Part shown: positions 32,480-44,125 of the stretch, piece after piece | Layout of the letters: each line of letters starts with the position of its first letter | Numbering within the stretch: position 1 is the first letter of the stretch | Assembly: GCF_027579695.1 (NCBI RefSeq) | Contig: NC_083570.1 | Coordinates: 10,538,051 to 10,602,050, forward strand | Direction of reading: 5' to 3' | Origin: Neoarius graeffei | Taxonomy: Eukaryota; Chordata; Actinopteri; Siluriformes; Ariidae | Length of the DNA stretch: 64,000 nucleotides | Position numbers and translations under genes: made by a program | Notes under the pieces: model-generated | The model's database searches: none | The model's input: only the letters and a program-made list of their open reading frames with translations | Told to the model about the DNA's origin: nothing

Positions 32480-32801
32480 CACACACGGACTGGCCATTGG
32501 GAGTAGCGGGAGTGGTGGGCCGGTGGTTCAGTGTGGGCCGGCGGAGAAAAAAAAAAAAAACAGTTGCGCGCTGTCCTTTAATATGATAAGCAATGTTAAC
32601 AGTTTCTCAAAGAAACTGTTAACATTGCTTATCATATTAAAGGCCAGCGCGCAACTGTAATAAGCAATGTTAATAGTTTCTTAAAGAAACTGTTAACATT
32701 GCTTATCATATTAAAGGCCAGCGCGCAACTGTTTTTGTTTTTTTTTCTCCGCCGGCCCACCGGGAAAACTCCCGCTACTCCCGATGGCCAGTCCGTGTGT
32801 G
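32480..32801. mobile_element. Palindromic hAT MITE
   Basis: Ends CACACACGGACTGGCC and GGCCAGTCCGTGTGTG, with a perfect 8-bp target duplication CCACTAGT (32472-32479 and 32802-32809). Almost the whole 322 bp can fold back. The centre holds an AATATGATAAGCAATGTTAA arm and its inverse, and this arm pair is present twice. Inserted into the hAT at 31986-34060. Confidence 0.95.
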
Positions 32802-33527
32802 CCACTAGTGATGTGTACAGTGAGTTTTTCAGTGTATTTTTTTGTCTTGTTTTTCATAAACGTCCTTTCCGTACTCGATTTAGAATGTTACAAAAAAATT
32901 GACACCCTCCCAACCACGTAACATTAGCCTATCTGACCTGGAGGCTGACACGTTTATTACGGATAAACCAAAAGGATTACAACGTTCCCTGGATATAGAA
33001 CTGGACCGAGAAGATTTCAAAATCTTAACGTGTAAGCAACAACAATAAAACAGAGGTTGTTTTATTCATTTAGGGCTTATTAGGCTACTTTCATTAATTG
33101 TGCTTTTCATACAGGCCTATCATTTTTCACTTGAGCAAGGGAATTGTTTGAAGAGTATCCAGTCTAAGCGAAAGTTTAATGTTTTGCAACAGACTAACCT
33201 CAAAACACCCCATTTATAGCCCATTTGTTACATTAAACTCTATCTAGCTGGCAATGTCACATGCCGTCGTATCTACATGGGATGATTTCCAACAAAATAA
33301 GGTTTAATTAACAAGAGGCAGCGTTCCACGGGCTTTCAGCTAACCGGAGTCCAGCTCAGCAAGCATGCCTAAAACATTTGGATATGATTGCGGGCCAATG
33401 TGCTATTCTTTGCTTCATTGAGATATATGCAACACAGTGTTATTAAACCGATATGTTTATGAAATAATTCAATGCCCTGTGCATTTCAGTGTTCACTCAG
33501 TGTACCCTGCTATCCCCTACTTTATAA

Positions 33528-33899
33528 TTATGAATGGTGCGTCGCGCATGCTGGGGTTACATTACGGGGCTGGAAAAAAGTTATCTGTGTCTTACCTGGC
33601 TCAGCTGCCCCACTGCCTTCACCACCTGCTGCATCATCTGAATTTTTTCTAAAATATCTATGCAGTGAGCCCCTGAGGCTCTTGGCTTCTTCATCTCTTT
33701 TTCTCTTTTCTTTTCTTTGCTCCTGACTTGTGCATGTTAGCAAACGGGCTCGCACGCTTATTGTTGAAGCGTTATGATAGAATAGTGCCGTGTTATTTGG
33801 CGCCTTAATCAAAGACCAAACCATTTCTGCATTAGGAGTGGTAGGTGGGTTCTTGAATCTATTTTCGAAGACAATAAAGGCAAAAGAACCAGAAATCAT
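33528..33899 (-). pseudogene. hAT transposase N-terminal exon
   Basis: The minus-strand frame shows a basic segment EQRKEKRKRDEEAKSLRGSL and HRYFRKNSDDAAG, then a donor-like CCAGGTAAGA near 33595. This looks like the first coding exon of ZMYM1-type hAT transposases. The remaining zinc-finger and catalytic exons are missing. Confidence 0.6.
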
Positions 33900-34068
33900 T
33901 CATTGAATGCAAATATAGCACATTTTTCTCCCCCAAATCAACACATTTTGAAATGAAGCAGAATGATTAATGGCATCTTCATGAGGGACCAGTTCTGGGC
34001 CCCCCCTCATGCCTGGGCCCGGGACAAAATACCCGGTTGTCCCCCCCGTCGACGGCCCTGGTCTCATG

Positions 34069-34385
34069 CTCACTGCAGGAGATATAGACAAGAGTGAAAA
34101 TTGAGCAGAGAGAGAGAGAGGGGACAGTTTAAAGCTCATAGACAACGGTTTTAATTTTATGCACATTTGAAACTTTATATGTTAAAAAACCCTCTGTAAT
34201 TTTCTTCTGGTCCCAAGAAGTATTGTTAATAAGTAATAATTAAAATAAGTTAGTGCGGACTGTGGCGAATTTCTTTTTGGCTATTTTTGTGACCACTCGG
34301 CATGTGACATCATTTAAGTCAAACAAACTGCTTGAGTGGAGTCCACTTCCGTTTACTTACATTGCTGTTTGCTTGAGCCAAATTG
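34069..34385. other. Unassigned intergenic sequence
   Basis: Contains a short GA run at 34107-34118. No gene recognised. Confidence 0.4.
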
Positions 34386-35237
34386 GAAGAGGAGAAGAGG
34401 TGGAGTGAGAGGGTTGGCTTTTTCCGAAAGAGGAGAAGAGGCCTAGCGAGTGGGTTGTTTTTTTTCCGGAAGAGGAGCCGAGGCAGAGAGAGTGGATTGT
34501 GCGCGTTAAGCCAGAGGGTTGGCTTTTTCCAGAAGAGGCGGAGAGACTGGATTGTGCGCGTGAAGCCAGAGGGTTGGCTTTTTCCAGAAGAGGAGAAGAG
34601 GCGGAGAGAGTGAGTTGTGCGCGTGAAGCCAGAGGGTTGGCTTTTTCCAGAAGAGGAGAAGAGGCGGAGAGAGTGGATTGTGCGCGTGAAGCCAGAGGGT
34701 TGGCTTTTTCCAGAAGAGGAGAAGAGGCAGAGAGAGTGGATTGTGCACGTGAAGCCAGAGGGTTGGCTTTTTCCAGAAGAGGAGAAGAGGCGGAGAGAGT
34801 GGATTGTGTGCGTGAAGCCAGAGGGTTGGCTTTTTCCGGAAGAGGAGAAGAGGCGGAGAGAGTGGATTGTGTGCATGAAGCCAGAGGGTTGGCTTTTTCC
34901 GGAAGAGGAGAAGAGGCGGAGAGAATGGATTGTGCACGTGAAGCCAGAGGGTTGGCTTTTTCCAGAAGAGGAGAAGAGGCAGAGAGAGTGGATTGTGCAC
35001 GTGAAGCCAGAGGGTTGGCTTTTTCCAGAAGAGGAGAAGAGGCGCCAGAGGGTTGGCTTTTTCCAGAAGAGGAGAAGAGGCGGAGAGAGTGGATTGTGTG
35101 CGTGAAGCCAGAGGGTTGGCTTTTTCCGGAAGAGGAGAAGAGGCGGAGAGAGTGGATTGTGCACATGAAGCCAGAGGGTTGTTTTTTCTGGAAGAGGAGA
35201 CAAGGCAGAGAGAATGGATTGTGCGCGTGAAACAAAA
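34386..35237. repeat. 63-bp minisatellite, about 13-14 units
   Basis: Unit built of GAAGCCAGAGGGTTGGC, TTTTTCCAGAAGAGGAG, AAGAGGCGGAGAGAG and TGGATTGTGCGCGT. Units at 34568 to 34990 and 35047 to 35173 are regular; those at about 34386-34567 are diverged or shortened, as is one at 35044. The period is divisible by three and has no stop in most frames, so long open frames appear on both strands. I regard them as a consequence of the repeat, not as genes. Confidence 0.95.
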
Positions 35238-35402
35238 TCAAACAGTCAAAGAAGAAACGGAGCAGCAATGCTCAAGCAAAAAGGAGAAGATTGGAGGTAA
35301 ACATTTTTACTTTTGCTTGCAATTGACAAGTCACGAATCCTGAGGGATCCTGTACAATCATTGTGGAAATGAGACAAAGGGATATTTCCTCGCTTAGAGT
35401 AG
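35238..35402. other. Flank of the minisatellite
   Basis: An A-rich stretch that continues the open frame of the repeat for about 100 bp and has a possible donor (GGAGGTAAAC) near 35295. No recognisable protein. Confidence 0.35.
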
Positions 35403-35483
35403 GCTATAAACAGTGGCGGTTCTAGGATTTTTCTGAAACAGGGGCCACTATGGGGCCATATGTAACCTTCAGGGGCCAACAGT

Positions 35484-35984
35484 CACTACGTTTACATGCA
35501 CGTCCAAATCGAGCTGCTGTTGGTAATCGAACAAAGGGTCCCAGCAGGGGTGCCAGAGAAATCCAATCCTACATGCACAAGTGAAATCGGGCTATTGTGC
35601 AAGGTGCATTGTGCACCCGAGCCACACGTGGCGCTACACGCCCCATCGTGTTGGTACACTTCCGGTTGATGTCATGAAGAAGAGCTTTAGTGTTGCCAGA
35701 TACTACTGACGTTTTCCAGCCCAAAACATGTTCAAATCCGCTAAAATGCACTTAAAACCCCCAATCTGGCAACACTAGCAGTTCCGTGTTCAAGCTGTTA
35801 AATTTGCTTTAACAGACTATGGCTACAAACTATCCGGCGCAGACCACTGTTTTGTAAGACAACTTATTTTGCACAATAATATTTTTCTAAAGTCCATTTT
35901 TTGCTTACAATTTAACTTATGTCTTAATAAACACACAACAAGTTCAATTGTTTTGTTTTTATTGACATTCTTCAGATGTTGGAC

Positions 35985-36017
<33 letters not shown>

Positions 36018-36422
36018 AATACAATGACTTGTTTATGTACACAATTCACAGCTGTGCAACAGCTGTACAGATGTATTTGGTGATACAGTAAGTGAGCTAA
36101 ATTTTAACAGTGCAAACAATGCCACAAAAAGAAAAGATTCATGCCGTTGTCATGATTCGTTGTCATGCCGACCGAGGCTGTTGTGTTTCCCGCTTGTGGT
36201 CTCGTCACTCCCGGAAGTAGCTCGACAAGTAGCTCGATAGGGTATACATGCACAAAGTAGCTCGGCAGAAATCGCATAAACTAGGTCGTGTAGCTCGATT
36301 CCGAGAAATCAAGTTCGGTTCAATTTCAGCCGAATTAAGGCGTATACATGGCATTTTGAACTTCGATTTCAGTCGAGCAACGGCAGAAATTCGATTCTCT
36401 CTATGTGCATGTAAACGTAGTG
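35484..36422. mobile_element. Non-autonomous element with CACTA ends
   Basis: Perfect inverted ends CACTACGTTTACATGCAC and GTGCATGTAAACGTAGTG. The neighbouring bases AGT and ACT extend the palindrome, so the true target duplication is unclear. CACTA/EnSpm is the obvious candidate because of the terminal CACTA. A (AT)n(AC)n run is at 35986-36017. No transposase recognised. Confidence 0.75.
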
Positions 36423-36639
36423 ACTGTCACCACCATCTTTATCCAGTGATAACGCTGCTTGAATGAACATCAATTGGCAACAAGGCAATACGCACATTAT
36501 CCAGCAGGTGGCGGTAAAACATCTTTGCTGACAGTGTGAAAAACATAGGAAATATGTACCAAGATGGCAGAGCTCGAGACTTGCCATGCCAAAAGGCTGA
36601 ACGTGACATCCAGTGTTCTATATCTATGGCTGGAGTGTC

Positions 36640-37050
36640 TATCAACTTATACACTAGGTCACATCCCTGAATACTTGGTTCCCTGCCATTGAGCATCTTC
36701 TGGACTATGCAACAGGACTCTGGTCTGTGGAATTGGAGTGTGAAATTACTGTGGACTCTGTGCCACAAGGCTGTGTCATGTGACTCATTCTTGCACTCAT
36801 TTATTACCCATCATAGTCTTACTAAATTTATTTACCCATCATAGCCTTATTGTAAATAGGCTACCAACCTGATTTGTACATTTTGTTTAGTGGATTGCAT
36901 ACTGTTATACATCATACCTATATTGCTTATTTTTAAAACTTACTCTTCTACAGTATACTGCTTCTTGGCATCTGTGGGCTCTTCCAAACGGCATCTCACT
37001 GTACTTGTATACTGACAATAAAGAACATCTACTTCTACGCTACTATTCAA
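36640..37050 (+). mobile_element. LINE 3'-end fragment
   Basis: Non-coding tail ending CTGTACTTGTATACTGACAA followed by TAAAGAACATCTACTTCTAC, the style of 3' ends of fish L2/Rex-type LINEs. No coding sequence attached. Confidence 0.5.
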
Positions 37051-37248
37051 GCACACAAATGAATAATTCAGTACCCTTTTTCAAACTTAAATAAAACATT
37101 ACGAATCAGTAACGTTTGTAATAATTATTTTTTTATTCATTCTGTGTACATAAAGGGCACATAAAACAATCAACAACATATAGGATAGGAGCACATACAG
37201 TAGGATAACAGAGGAGCAACAGCTTTTAACTGTAGGTGCAACAACATC

Positions 37249-37269
37249 TCATTCTTTCTCTCTCATTCT

Positions 37270-37302
<33 letters not shown>

Positions 37303-37332
37303 TTCTCATTCTCTCTCTCTCTCACACACACA
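37249..37332. repeat. Compound (CT)n/(CA)n microsatellite
   Basis: Runs of TCTCTCTC and ACACAC alternate twice. Confidence 0.9.
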
Positions 37333-37614
37333 CTTCAGAAAAGAAGAATTCTCCGATTGCCATGCTTTGAGCTAAAATGCCTGACAAATTCATCCAAATC
37401 CTTTCATCATTTGAATCTGCACCATCCGATAGAGCTAATACAGAAATATGTCACAAAATAAATAACCTGTATTTCTATTCAAAATGCCATCTGACAACTA
37501 CCAATTTAGTTATTTTAACAAATAAAATGCAATTAAGTACATTACACCCATACAACATGGCATCATTACCTAGAGGGTTACTATTACAGCTAAAGTTGAA
37601 CTACATACAAGTCT

Positions 37615-38030
37615 AGAACTAAAGTAGACCCTTAAACTGTGCATTTCTATGGAATGAACTCCCACTGCATGTAAGGCTTGCCCCCTCAGTGCCCATCTTC
37701 AAGTCCCGCATGAAAACACACTTTTTCTCCCTGGCGTTTGACTCTCTATGAGTGGTGTGATGTTATGTGACTTGGTATAGTGAAGATCCATGTCTGTTGT
37801 CCATGATTTGCTTTTAGGGTCTATGTGTGATCTTATGTCTCTGTCCATTATCTGCTTTTAGGTTTTATATATGATTTTTATGTATATTCACTTCATTCTT
37901 ACTTATTTTTATTTATTTATTTAATTACTCTTATCTTAGATGGACTGTACAGCACTTTGGTCAACTGTTGTTGTTTTTAAAGGGCTTTATAATAAACCTG
38001 AACTTGAACTTGAAACCTGAACATTTCTCC
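37615..38030 (+). mobile_element. LINE 3'-end fragment with TGAACT tail
   Basis: The end GGGCTTTATAATAAACCTGA continues with short ACTTGA repeats at about 37995-38015, typical of CR1/Rex-type 3' ends. Its coding part was not recognised. Confidence 0.5.
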
Positions 38031-38099
38031 TCTATGCAATCTCAATTAATACCATTTCCAGAAATACCGGTACAATACATTGTATTATTTGTAGTCATC

Positions 38100-38320
38100 C
38101 GGTTTTACCTACTACTGTACATCATGTTTTCTCTGACCTGGTGAAGAGGGGCTTGGGCTAGCAGACTGGTACTGCAGTTGTTGACCGTCCTGTGGCGCTG
38201 GTGCCTGCGTACTTGTGCTGCCCTCGTTTAAACCCTCGCTTTCAGTTTTTCTTTTGATAAGAAACTGCTGAATTCCCTACGTCTCTCTTTTCATGCTCTC
38301 TCTGTCTCTATATCTGCCAA
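38100..38320 (-). pseudogene. hAT transposase N-terminal remnant
   Basis: Minus-strand peptide GIQQFLIKRKTESEGLNEGS and a polar, Pro/Gln/Ser-rich continuation resemble the start of hAT transposases of the ZMYM1 type. It belongs to the enclosing element. Confidence 0.55.
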
Positions 38321-38661
38321 ACACGATAGTTAAGATTAACACAAAATCTTGAGCTTTGAATAAACAGGTCAAAGCTATTGCTATCTTACCAAACAAATTA
38401 CAACTTAACATCGCTAACAAGCGCACTGCCACCAACAGTTTGGGGGTGGAACTGCACCAGTGATTATTGAATTCTCCGGTTGTTCTTCTCGCCAGTTGAT
38501 TGACAGAACAGGGGCACTTCAGGGGCCAATCAAATTAGAGGCGGGGCCACGGCCCCTGTGGCCCCGCACCTAGAACCGCCCCTGGCTATAAATAGTATAA
38601 TGCCGCAGATGGCGGGCTAATGTGGCCTACCGCCGCACTGTCCAGTAATCATTACCTATAT

Positions 38662-41600
38662 TAGGGTGACCAGATTTCCCGAATCTAAAACCGGGACACT
38701 TTGCGCGTGACCGTGATACTCATGCACGCGCACACGTTTTGATGTAAACATGCACCGGCTCAAACCATGGCTCAGACAGGTGCTTTTATCATTTTGTAGA
38801 AGCTCACTTTTATCAACATTTCAGAGAATAATCAAGTATTTTCTTGTTATCTACATGTACTTCTATCACAATTCAGTTAAAGTAAGAAAATCAGACAACA
38901 GATGTGATGATAGGGAATAGGCCAATAGCTTAAATTTCAACTGATTTATTTCACCTTTGTGAAAATGCCAAGAAAATGCATTGCTTGCATATTAACATCA
39001 ACATTTTATGCGATGAACTTTTTTTTTAAACAATAGGCTATGCATTGTAACAGGAATGAGCGCATGAGCCTAATCGTTGTCACCTCCGAACCTTTACCCA
39101 AAATGCCTCTGTTTAATCTTAACCAGTGTAGGCTATTAACTATTTTGAAAACGTGAACCCTGAGTTGACAACAGCATCAAACAAGTCAAGACAATCTGTG
39201 ATACAGATTAAAGACAGATGAAAGGCAACAAAAAATGTTTCAGAAACACAGCCACCCAACCCACCCACCCTAAAGAAGATGCCATTTTATTGCATATATT
39301 TAGATGATGAGTGAATTTGCTCCAGTAGCGCTTTATTGCCCAAGAGCTTGCTGTGAAACTGCAAGCAAGTATCGTTGAAGTTGGCCCGGGTAATGAGCAA
39401 GGCTTTGAGAGTAGGCACGGTCATGTGATTCCTCTCGTCAGTCCAGGTGTTGCTCATGAGTGAAAATATTCGCTCAGCTGGAGCATTGGTGCCAGGTAGG
39501 CACATGGCAAACTGGCAAAGCTGGCTAACATTGCTGTAAGGAATCTCCCTACTCTTGAAGTGTGCAAACATCTCCACCCAGCACTCATCCGTTGGCTTGC
39601 CATCAGCGCTCCACTGAGCCACCTTCTCAGTGGTATATAGCCGCACAGATGACGTCTCGTCAAACAGCTGGGTCTCATCAATGTGACATTGATGCAGTCT
39701 TGACGACACGTACTGGAGGGACGATTCAACCTGACCCCATTGAGGGACAGTGTTGAGGAGAGTCCAGGAGAGGACCTCTATCTTCTTAAACAGAGCTCCC
39801 TATTCCTTCAAGTATGAAATGCAACACTCATAAAAGGCGCAGATGGTGTTGCGAAATTCCGCTGCCTTTCATGGATCATCAAGGACGCTCAGAAGATTCT
39901 TCACCTATAAAAGTGAATAATTTCCCAATTTTCCAAATTATTAACAAATAAATAAGTTTCAAATCATTTTATTGGCTAATGTTTCATGTTTATTTCCACA
40001 CACTATGATTAACCTAAGCCTAATGTTAAGGCAAAGTAGGAAGAATTATGCTTTATGGAGATGCTGACAAACTTTATGGAAATCCTGATTTCATTCATCC
40101 AGTAGGACTTGGCACCTGCCCACACTGCCAAAAGTAGCCTAGTACCTGGTTAAATTACAATATTCTAATTTTGTGAGATGCTGAATTTGGGATTTTCTTT
40201 AGCTGTAAGCCATATCAAAATTAGCACAAATAGGCTCATGGCTAGAAATATTTCACTTACTGTCTAAAAACTTATCTTTTTTTCCTTAGCCTTTACTCCC
40301 TGATCATTTTCCTCTTTTATTTTAACTGCTCAGCCTTCAATTTGATTTCATTATTGTATTGTGTACAAAGATGGTATAATGTAGACCTATTTTTAAATTA
40401 TATTTTCCTGCAGGGGGGCAGATGTCTTTGGGCTTTCAAGCTTACCTTGAGACCTGTGAACACAGCCAACTTTCTCTCCTGCAGTTTGCCTTGCAGGTTG
40501 CGCAGGTGATGGGCCGAGTGCGCGGCTGTGTTTTTCTGCCTCTCCAGCGCCTTGACTGTATCGTTGAACAACGACAGCTGATTATGCAGAAACCACATCC
40601 AGGCCTTATTAAGCGGGTTCTGTAAGAATTCAGCGATCGCCACAGGTGGTCTGTCTTGAGAGGCAAAGTAGGACTGCAGCACAGGATAAAGCTTCAGCAC
40701 TCTTTCGACAGCCGGACCTAGGGACAGCCACCGTGTCTTACTTGTCCCAAGGATCATTGTGTACTCGAGCTCGACGAAGTCGCAGAACTCTTTTAATTGC
40801 TCAGTTCGGACAGTAAAGATGTGGAAATGTCCAAAAACTTTCACAATAAAGCTCTTGATGTCACAGGGAAGGGAATCTGCAGCAGTTTGGAGAGCATTGT
40901 GAGCGATGTGTGCAGCACAGCCCACTCCCACTAACTCATTGGTGGAGGCCTCGTTTAATTTGAAAAAAATGTTGTTCACGCCAGCCCTAGCTCTCCCACC
41001 AAAGTTGGTGTTGGTGTTGTCAGCACAGAACCCAACAACTTTGTCAAACAGGTTAAAAGCTCAGAGACTGCGACTAACCTCCCCAACAAGAATGTCAGAT
41101 GTCTCATCTGGAACTGATGTGAATTCTAGGATTTTCACCTGCACCCCCTCTGTATCCTTGAAGTAGCGGATCACGATGGGAATAAGCTTCACTGCTTTGT
41201 GATTGGATGCATCGATAGCCACCGAGACGTGATGAACCACTCCTAGGTCTGCCTTTAACAGATCCGTGGCATGGGGTGAGATGACATTCGTCACGATCGC
41301 TTCGGCCTTGGTTCATGCACAAGTGAAGTGTTTGTCATAAAACTTCCCTATCAGGCCCACGGTGCAGTCCAAGGACCTGAAACTTCTTCACCAAACGATA
41401 GGCAAAAGTACCCTCCTCAGCAGCCCGTTTGAGTTCAGCACTGCCAGTGCTAACTTTACTGAAGTAAGTGGCCACACTGCTAGCCCCTGCCTCTACCCAC
41501 CGCTTGTGCTTCACTGTTTTGAGGTCGTCTTTAACATCAGCATTACCACCATGAGCGATGGAGAAGGAGCACTTACAGTGTGTGCAGTAAACTTCATGTT

Positions 41601-41977
41601 CAGCACCCTAGACTTCTCGGAGAAAGGGGTAAGCAACCTGCAAATCTTTTGAAAATGAACATTTTCTCTTTGGCATTGTCGCATAGTAGTTGACAGCCGC
41701 TAGTGAAAAAAAAACATTATAACGTGGCCTCTATATTGCAACATTGTACAAATAGATACATTGTAAGTTTGACTGTGCACACATGCACATATGCTGAATT
41801 GCTAGAAGCTTTATTGACATCTCGTTGGCTATATATGATCGCTGTAACCAGAACAGTTTGTTAGTGTTTGGTGTAAACCGGGACATTTCAGCGTCCCGAC
41901 GGACCTTTGTCGTGACTGGGGACATGCAACTCAAAATCGGGACTGTCCCGGTCAAACCGGGACGTCTGGTCATGTTA
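38662..41977 (-). mobile_element. hAT transposon with near-complete transposase relic
   Basis: Ends TAGGGTGACCAG and CTGGTCATGTTA (two mismatches). The target duplication ACCTATAT is perfect (38654-38661 and 41978-41985). CCGGGAC words follow both ends. Confidence 0.93.
39287..41676 (-). pseudogene. hAT transposase, decayed
   Basis: Reads from ATG at 41676 (MPKRKCSFS) on the minus strand. A BED-like finger is visible (YCTHCKCSFSIAHGG, about 41550-41590). Then come VSVAIDASNHKAVKLIPIVI (about 41165-41225), the segment CAAHIAHNALQTAADSLP with KTRWLSLGPAVERVLKLYPV (about 40690-40920), and, after a non-coding gap that may be an intron or a deletion, the C-terminal dimerisation part (39287-39709: LCQFAMCLPGTNAPAERIFS). 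In-frame stops and frame changes near 41610, 41320 and 41060 make it inactive. Confidence 0.85.
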
Positions 41978-41985
41978 ACCTATAT

Positions 41986-43370
41986 CCACTAGGGAGGGCG
42001 GTTTAATTATTCTTCAAAAGGGCTCTTATTTAGTATTACGATGAAAGTAGGAATTTATCATAACTACCAGGATAAATCGTTTGGGCACGAGTCTTGTTGA
42101 GGTCTGGGGTCACCGCAATCAGAGTCGGCTGAGTCGCTGTCCGATTCCGAGGCTGCGTGGTCAAACCAGTGAGCCACATTCACCGATTGCTTCGCAACGG
42201 CCATAGGCCAGACATTTTACACAACCTCTCACGACCAAAGTCCATACACTTGTGCTCAGTTTGCAAGTAAACACAGAGCTGCTCCCAGTCTGTTTGGCTT
42301 AAATGACGTCACGACGACGGTCCCCTGGTGGTGAAAGCGCGCATAAGTGAGATGTAAACAAACCTTCGGAAATTGGGCAAAACAGTATATTTTAACTGTT
42401 TTATTCAATTTTAGGATGCAAATTAGACACTAGGAAGATTGAATTCGCTTTTTGGGTCGTTCTTCTAGACAAGAAAGTTGATATTCTACGTTTCACCTCT
42501 GACTGTTGCCTATGACCTTTAAGGGCAGAGAAACATTTCAAGCATGAAGGGACACCGAACTAACCTTTAAGAAGTGCCACTCAAAATCCATCAGGTTGTT
42601 TTTAATTGAGTGGCGACGTGTGGATTTACTGTCTGCATCTTCTTTTGGACCATCTTGCCTGTTTTTATCGACACCTTCTTTCCACGACTGGCCTCTGTTC
42701 CCCTCTCGGGGGTTCATCCCAAAGAAGCACTGAAAACAAACAAGCCCAAGATCAGGGAAAGCAAGAACTCATAGAATGGACCATGAAATTACATCTGATT
42801 GTAAAGGAAGTATCACTTGAATGTCAATGAACATAAATTACATTTTAGTACAGTGTTCCTTTTTTAAAGTGTGAAAACCTGAATGACTGACACTGAATTA
42901 AGGAATAAATTATAAATTAACGTCGTAAATGAGATTCCTGTATGGATCCAGCAACAAAGTGAGAAGCAAAGCTGCATCTGGCGATTTCCCTTCACTGATC
43001 ACTTTTTAATGGATCCATTCAGTCCACATACAGTTTGTTGTGATGTCAGCAGCCATGTAAATTCCTGGGGTGAAAAAAATGACCAAGATTTAATTCTTTT
43101 GGGCTTCAGAAATGGAAGCTGTTTCCCAGTATTTTTACTTGGAATGGATGATCTGATAAACACGAAAAAAGTCAGACCTCTGTTTTGAATTTCTGCATTT
43201 CTCAATCAAACTTGTGCACAGTGTCATGAACACTGAAGAGCACATGCACCTCACAGCATTCACAGTGAAAAAGTACACGATAAACACTGTGCAAAACAAA
43301 ACACCATGAAAATGTATTGTTCCGATCAATTAAGTATTCTTATAAATGTGATTTTTATTTTTTTGCTAAT
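41986..43370. other. Mostly unassigned; one short acidic reading frame
   Basis: Apart from the short frame at 42064-42204 no gene is recognised. A low-quality open frame at 42999-43205 (minus) does not resemble a known family. Confidence 0.35.
42064..42204 (-). CDS. Short acidic hypothetical frame, possible first exon
   Basis: 46 codons from ATG at 42204 to TAG at 42064. The middle is strongly acidic (HAASESDSDSADSDCGD). The sequence TCCTGGTAGTT at its end could be a splice donor just before the stop. Such acidic starts are common in fish transposase-derived proteins, but I do not recognise this one. It may be the first exon of a decayed transposon. Confidence 0.35.
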   Translation of the reverse strand: MAVAKQSVNVAHWFDHAASESDSDSADSDCGDPRPQQDSCPNDLSW

Positions 43371-43371
43371 T

Positions 43372-44125
43372 ACAGTGCTCAGCGTAAATGAGTACACCCC
43401 CTTTGAAAAGTAACATTTTAAACAATATCTCAATGAACACAAACAATTTCCAAAATGTTGAAAAGACAAAATTTAATATAACATCTGTTTAACTTATAAC
43501 GTGAAAGTAAGGTTAATAATATAAACTTAGATTACACATTTTTCAGTTTTACTCAAATTAGGGTGGCGCAGAAATGAGTACACCCCACAACAAAAACTAC
43601 TACATCTAGTACTTTGTGTGGCCTCCATGATTTTTAATGACAGCACGAAGTCTTCTAGGCATGGAATGAACAAGTTGGCGACATTTTGCAACATCAATCT
43701 TTTTCCATTCTTCAACAATGACCTCTTTTAGTGACTGGATGCTGGATGGAGAGTGATGCTCAACTTGTCTCTTCAGAATTCCCCATAGGTGTTTGATTGG
43801 GTTCAGATCAGGAGACATACTTGGCCACTGAATCACTTTCACCCTGTTCTTCTTCAGAAATCCAACAGTGCCCTTAGATGTGTGTTTAGGATCATTGTCA
43901 CATCGGAAAAGTGCACGACGACCAAGGGCACAGAGTGATGGTAGCATCTTGTCTTTCAGTATAGAGCAATACATCTGTGAATTCATGATGCCATCAATGA
44001 AATGCAGCTCCCCGACAACAGCAGCACTCATGCAGCCCCACATAAGGACACTGCCACCACCATGTTTCACTGTAGGCACAGTTATCTTTTTGATCCATTG
44101 TTCGACTAGTTTAAAAAGACTGCTC
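43372..44125 (-). mobile_element. Tc1-like element, 5' part missing
   Basis: The left end ACAGTGCTCAGCGTAAATGA, followed by GTACACCCC, is present, with a second copy of GAAATGAGTACACCCC at 43570-43590. The transposase C-terminal half follows. The element stops near 44125 before the N-terminal half and the other end. Confidence 0.85.
43606..44079 (-). pseudogene. Tc1 transposase C-terminal half, catalytic Glu replaced
   Basis: Continuous 157-codon minus-strand frame. VKHGGGSVLMWGC and the second catalytic Asp block RCDNDPKHTS are intact. The third block reads SPDLNPIKHLWG, where the family has Glu in place of the Lys, so the catalytic acid is lost. It ends normally with GGHTKY. The N-terminal DNA-binding and first-Asp parts are missing. 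Confidence 0.9.

Larger units (their letters stand above)
31986..34060 (-). mobile_element. hAT transposon with internal deletion and nested palindromic MITE
   Basis: Ends CAGGGCCGTTGAC and GTCGACGGCCCTG; the longer subterminal parts GGGCCCGGGACAAAAT also occur at both ends. An 8-bp target duplication GTCTCATG is perfect (31978-31985 and 34061-34068). Transposase remnants are on the minus strand: an N-terminal exon near 33590-33800 and a C-terminal piece near 32220-32420. The centre is deleted. Confidence 0.95.
35411..38584 (-). mobile_element. hAT transposon with nested elements
   Basis: Ends CAGTGGCGGTTCTAGG and CCTAGAACCGCCCCTG. The target duplication GCTATAAA is perfect (35403-35410 and 38585-38592). 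GGGGCCAC-type words recur near both ends. It contains a CACTA-like element (35484-36422), LINE 3' ends and a transposase N-terminal remnant on the minus strand (38100-38320). Confidence 0.95.

Noticed and set aside
34319..35268. Open frames of 160-303 codons on both strands
   Set aside because: All arise from the stop-free 63-bp repeat; none has a non-repetitive domain, so no gene was called.
37249..37332. CRISPR-like or structured array
   Set aside because: Simple CT/CA microsatellite; the window is eukaryotic and no spaced direct repeats were seen.
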